From UBA7236 sp035439505 (lineage in GTDB: Bacteria; Bacteroidota; Bacteroidia; Chitinophagales; BACL12), in the NCBI GenBank assembly GCA_035439505.1, contig DAORKJ010000081.1, positions 1 to 18,049 of the forward strand: a DNA stretch of 18,049 nt, given 5' to 3'. The first letter of the stretch is position 1. Every line of letters starts with the position of its first letter. A program made the translations under genes and the position numbers. Below, in pieces: positions 15,352 through 18,049 of this stretch. Below the pieces are notes generated by a model. That model worked only from the letters and a program-made list of their open reading frames with translations, did not search any database and had not been told where the DNA came from.

Positions 15352-15449
15352 CGGCGGAAAAGGCTGTAAAACAGTGATTTTAACTTCCAATTGCATTTTT
15401 TTTTAAACTAACTGTAACTTTTTACCTACCTAATTCGCCATATTGTCGG

Positions 15450-15938
15450 ATGACACCAAAAGAATATAACGAAACAGTGGATGCGTGGGCTGATGGTGTT
15501 TACCGATTCATCCGAAAAAGCTTGAAAAGCGACGACGATGCCCGGGATATCGTTCAAAATGCTTTCGAGATTTTGTGGAAGAATCATGAAAATGTTCAGT
15601 TTGACAAGGCGAAAAGTTATTTATTCAGCACGGCTTATCACAATATGATCGACCATATCCGCAAACATAAAAGGATGGATTACGTGGAAGAAATTGATGA
15701 AGCAGCCAAAGGGGGAACAGCTGAAGTGCAGGTGGACGTGAAAGAAGCTATCGAAAAAGCACTTCAAAAATTACCCGATGTGCAAAAAAACTGTGTATTG
15801 CTGAGAGATTATGAGGGATACAGTTACGAAGAAATAGGAGAGATGCTCCATTTGAGCGAAAGCCAGGTTAAAGTTTACATTTTCAGAGCGCGTCAAAGCC
15901 TCAAAGAATATTTAATAAGTATACATCATTTAATATGA
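15450..15938 (+). CDS. ECF-family RNA polymerase sigma factor
   Basis: This 162-codon gene encodes a two-domain sigma-70 factor. Region 2 spans about residues 10-75 (DARDIVQNAFEILWKN for core binding, then AKSYLFSTAYHNMIDHIRK for -10 recognition). Region 4 spans about 97-152, with the helix-turn-helix in YSYEEIGEMLHLSESQVKVY (125-144) for -35 recognition. It lacks regions 1 and 3, as ECF sigmas do. Its stop overlaps the start of the next gene (ATGA, 15935-15938), and that gene encodes a membrane anti-sigma factor, so activity is almost certainly controlled by sequestration. The leader contains TGTAACTTTTT (15413-15423), an AAC-type word like ECF -35 elements, but no properly spaced -10 could be fixed, so autoregulation is only a guess. 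Confidence 0.95.
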   Translation: MTPKEYNETVDAWADGVYRFIRKSLKSDDDARDIVQNAFEILWKNHENVQFDKAKSYLFSTAYHNMIDHIRKHKRMDYVEEIDEAAKGGTAEVQVDVKEAIEKALQKLPDVQKNCVLLRDYEGYSYEEIGEMLHLSESQVKVYIFRARQSLKEYLISIHHLI

Positions 15939-16898
15939 AAATAAATATCAATAATTACGAAGAATGGATGATAGATTACATTGAAGGTAATTTATCTGAT
16001 GCTCAGGTAAAAGAGATGCAAGAGTTTTTGACTTTTCATCCTGAACTGAAAGCAGAATTGGATCTGTTCAACGAAACTAAATTACAACCCGACACTTCGG
16101 TGGTGTTTGAACATAAAGAAAGCCTTAAGAAAGCTGTTGGTGGTCGCGTTGTAACCATGTATAGCTGGGTTAAATATGCTGCTTCAGTTGCAGCAGTGGT
16201 GATGGTTTTTGCAGGTGTTAGATGGTTCAACAGCAATAACACAACCGAAAATAATGTGGCTATTAAACAATATCAATATCAGCAAACTGACAACAATTTT
16301 GCTTTCGACAGAACAACTGATAGTATAGAACAATTACCGGTAGATAATACTACTCCAAAAGAAGAAAAAAATTATTTTGCCGATAATAAAAAGAAAAATG
16401 TTATTGAAGCAATTCCGCAGGAAGAAATTAAANNNNNNNNNNNNNNNNNNNNNNNNNNNNNNNNNNNNNNNNNNNNNNNNNNNNNNNNNNNNNNNNNNNN
16501 NNNNNNNNNNNNNNNNNNNNNNNNNNNNNNNNAATCCAATTCAAAGTATTGATTTCGCAAAAGCAAATAAAATTAAATCGGAAAATAAAATCGAAATTAA
16601 TGCAAATCCAATTGAACTATTAGAAGAAAATACATTTGCCAACAATACCATTGCAACACCAAAAACAACCAATAGCCAAACAACCAATATCTCGTTAAAC
16701 GATAATAAAAATGTGATTGACTGGTGGCAGGATGCAGTAGCCATAGGGGGTGAAGTTGGCGAGGTTATTGAAGGGGTGAAAGATTATGACTTAAATCCGA
16801 TTGAACCTTTTTTGAAACACGACAATACACAAAATGAAGTAGTAAAAACCAGAAACATCAACATATTAGGTTTTAATTATTACAGTAGAAAAAAATAA
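15935..16898 (+). CDS. Membrane anti-sigma factor, interrupted by an assembly gap
   Basis: The N-terminus (YEEWMIDYIEGNLSDAQVKE, then MQEFLTFHPELKAELD, to residue 43) is the typical Bacteroidota anti-sigma domain facing the cytoplasm. One membrane helix lies at about 78-98 (YAASVAAVVMVFAGVRWF). The rest is an Asn/Gln/Lys-rich periplasmic region ending NILGFNYYSRKK at 16898. A 100-N gap at 16433-16532 removes an unknown part. Before the gap the frame ends exactly at codon 166; after it a different nominal frame of 121 residues runs to TAA. The two halves have the same composition, and no start or stop intervenes, so they are one gene and the frame change is an artefact of the placeholder length. 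It is coupled to the sigma gene by ATGA and presumably binds and inhibits that sigma until an envelope signal arrives. Confidence 0.85.
16433..16532. other. Scaffold gap of exactly 100 N
   Basis: A run of 100 N, the conventional placeholder for a gap of unknown length. It falls inside the periplasmic region of the anti-sigma gene. The coding frames on each side meet the gap at codon boundaries, so the true missing length should be a multiple of three, or zero overlap-adjusted, unless the gene is broken. Confidence 0.97.
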
Positions 16899-16925
16899 AT
16901 TATTTATACAATTAAATACAACGCT

Positions 16926-18049
16926 ATGAAAAAAATCATGTTAATGGCCGCAATTTTGATGGGAGTAATGATTGCCAAAGCACAAGTGCCGCCACCGCCA
17001 CCTCCACCACCTCCGGCTGGGCCAGTAATTAAAATTGAAGAAAATAAAATCACTATAATTTCTCCATCAGGCGATGAATATATTATCAATGAAGATAATA
17101 TTATGAAAAATGGAGTTGTTTTAGATACCGACTCAGAAGCATTTCGCTTAGAAATGGATGCTATTGGTAAACAATTAGAAGCACTTAAACTCGAAGATTT
17201 AAATCTGACCATCAACAACGAAGATTATGCTGAATTAATGGCTGATCTGGATGAGTTAGATGCAGAGATGGAAGCTTTGGATAATTCAGGTATTCAGATT
17301 GATACCTTGCCCGGCGACTCAACATCTATTACAATCGGCAATTGGCGCTTAATTGTTGCTGAAGATGGCGAAGATGCAGAAGATGTTGATGTTTCTTTCG
17401 GTAAAGTACCGGAAGTAGAAGAAATTGATGACCGTGATGTAGATGTGTTTGACACTGAATGGTGGTTGTTCGATATGGGATATAATACATTCCTGAACAG
17501 TGATTATAAAGCACAAATTGATGAGCCATACACTGCAATGGAAGATTTACACGGATGGGGAAGTTTTGATGTGAATTTGCACATGTTCCGCTCAAGAGTA
17601 AACATTGCTAAAGGGTACCTTAATTTTAATTATGGATTGAGTTTTGAATGGCACCATTACCGCTTCGACAATAACTTTTCTATCATGCCCGATGTAGATA
17701 CTTTCACCATCAACACTGAAACTATCGAATACGAAAAAAATAAATTTAATACCACCCATTTAACATTACCTGTGTTAATCGGATTTGAAACTAAACCATG
17801 GGATACTGAACACAGCTTCCGTATGCAGTTTGGATACAGCCCGGGCTTAATGTTAAGAGGTAAAACTAAACTGAAATACGATGGTCAGAAAGACATTGAA
17901 AAAGATGATTTCAACCTCGCTCAGTTCCGTCACGAAGTAAATTATATCATCGGTTACGGCGATTTTAACCTCTACGCTTCTTATGATGTAAACAGTATGT
18001 TTGCGGAAGGTGAAGGACCGGATTTACATCCATTCTCAGTAGGTTTAGT
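16926..18049 (+). CDS. Outer-membrane beta-barrel protein with polyproline and acidic N-terminal region, 3' end missing
   Basis: This frame starts with ATG 27 bp after the anti-sigma stop and is open for 374 codons to the window edge. A signal peptide (MKKIMLMAAILMGVMIAKA) is cleaved before Gln20. The mature protein opens with Val and eight consecutive prolines (22-29), then a region of about 140 residues dense in Asp and Glu (for example ELMADLDELDAEMEALD and EDGEDAEDVDVSF). From about residue 175 (EWWLFDMGYNTFLNSD) it changes to alternating aromatic/hydrophobic strands typical of outer-membrane barrels (GYLNFNYGLSFEWHHYRFD, HSFRMQFGYSPGLMLRG, YIIGYGDFNLYASYDVN). Similar barrels with an acidic preface are, from memory, common in Bacteroidota ECF sigma operons. 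The likely role is the sensed or controlled envelope component of the sigma / anti-sigma circuit. The exact function is unknown. Confidence 0.85.
   Translation, partial: MKKIMLMAAILMGVMIAKAQVPPPPPPPPPAGPVIKIEENKITIISPSGDEYIINEDNIMKNGVVLDTDSEAFRLEMDAIGKQLEALKLEDLNLTINNEDYAELMADLDELDAEMEALDNSGIQIDTLPGDSTSITIGNWRLIVAEDGEDAEDVDVSFGKVPEVEEIDDRDVDVFDTEWWLFDMGYNTFLNSDYKAQIDEPYTAMEDLHGWGSFDVNLHMFRSRVNIAKGYLNFNYGLSFEWHHYRFDNNFSIMPDVDTFTINTETIEYEKNKFNTTHLTLPVLIGFETKPWDTEHSFRMQFGYSPGLMLRGKTKLKYDGQKDIEKDDFNLAQFRHEVNYIIGYGDFNLYASYDVNSMFAEGEGPDLHPFSVGL

Noticed and set aside
16904..17218. Minus-strand frame with a glycine run opposite the barrel gene
   Set aside because: The poly-Gly is simply the antisense of the polyproline codons of the outer-membrane protein, which has a signal peptide and a long open frame.

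Overview
The window reads as chromosomal DNA of a member of the Bacteroidota, most likely an uncultivated relative of Chitinophagales or Saprospiria. The evidence is an AT-rich base composition, a type IX secretion (T9SS) C-terminal sorting domain, a lipid-anchored TamA-like protein typical of the phylum, an ECF sigma / anti-sigma / beta-barrel operon of the Bacteroidota kind, and several TAnnTTTG-like -7 promoter elements. A run of exactly 100 N marks a scaffold gap, so the source is a draft or metagenome assembly. I saw no tRNA, rRNA, CRISPR array, insertion sequence or phage gene.

Layout. Positions 1-3059 (minus) hold two tandem, related secreted FG-GAP/VCBS repeat proteins; the second runs off the left edge. 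Positions 3060-3385 hold a candidate 50-codon gene on the plus strand with its own possible promoter. Positions 3386-6748 hold a TamL-like outer-membrane assembly lipoprotein (minus) and a SpoU/TrmH-type RNA methyltransferase (plus) whose 5' ends overlap by 27 bp. Positions 6776-9004 (minus) hold an unrecognised exported protein and an acetyl-CoA acetyltransferase, separated by a clear terminator hairpin. Positions 9005-9557 have no convincing gene, only two inverted repeats and a possible small membrane peptide or gene remnant.

Positions 9558-10778 (minus) hold imidazolonepropionase (hutI), divergent from a plus-strand operon at 10847-14321: chorismate synthase (aroC), a short-chain dehydrogenase and an Amidohydro_3 metal-dependent hydrolase. 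The last two overlap by ATGA. Positions 14322-14478 hold a degenerate CTTTG(C/T)G repeat. Positions 14479-15327 (minus) hold a double-domain universal stress protein. Positions 15450-18049 (plus) hold the ECF sigma factor, an anti-sigma factor broken by the assembly gap, and the start of an outer-membrane beta-barrel protein with a polyproline and acidic N-terminal part.

Most of the window is housekeeping metabolism and envelope biology. The most coherent functional unit is the sigma / anti-sigma / outer-membrane barrel operon, which looks like a cell-envelope sensing circuit. I found no strong evidence of a wholly new system. The best leads are the orphan 50-aa peptide, the polyproline barrel protein in the sigma operon, the 18-bp palindrome between aroC and the dehydrogenase, and the hydrophobic small ORF at 9284-9397.
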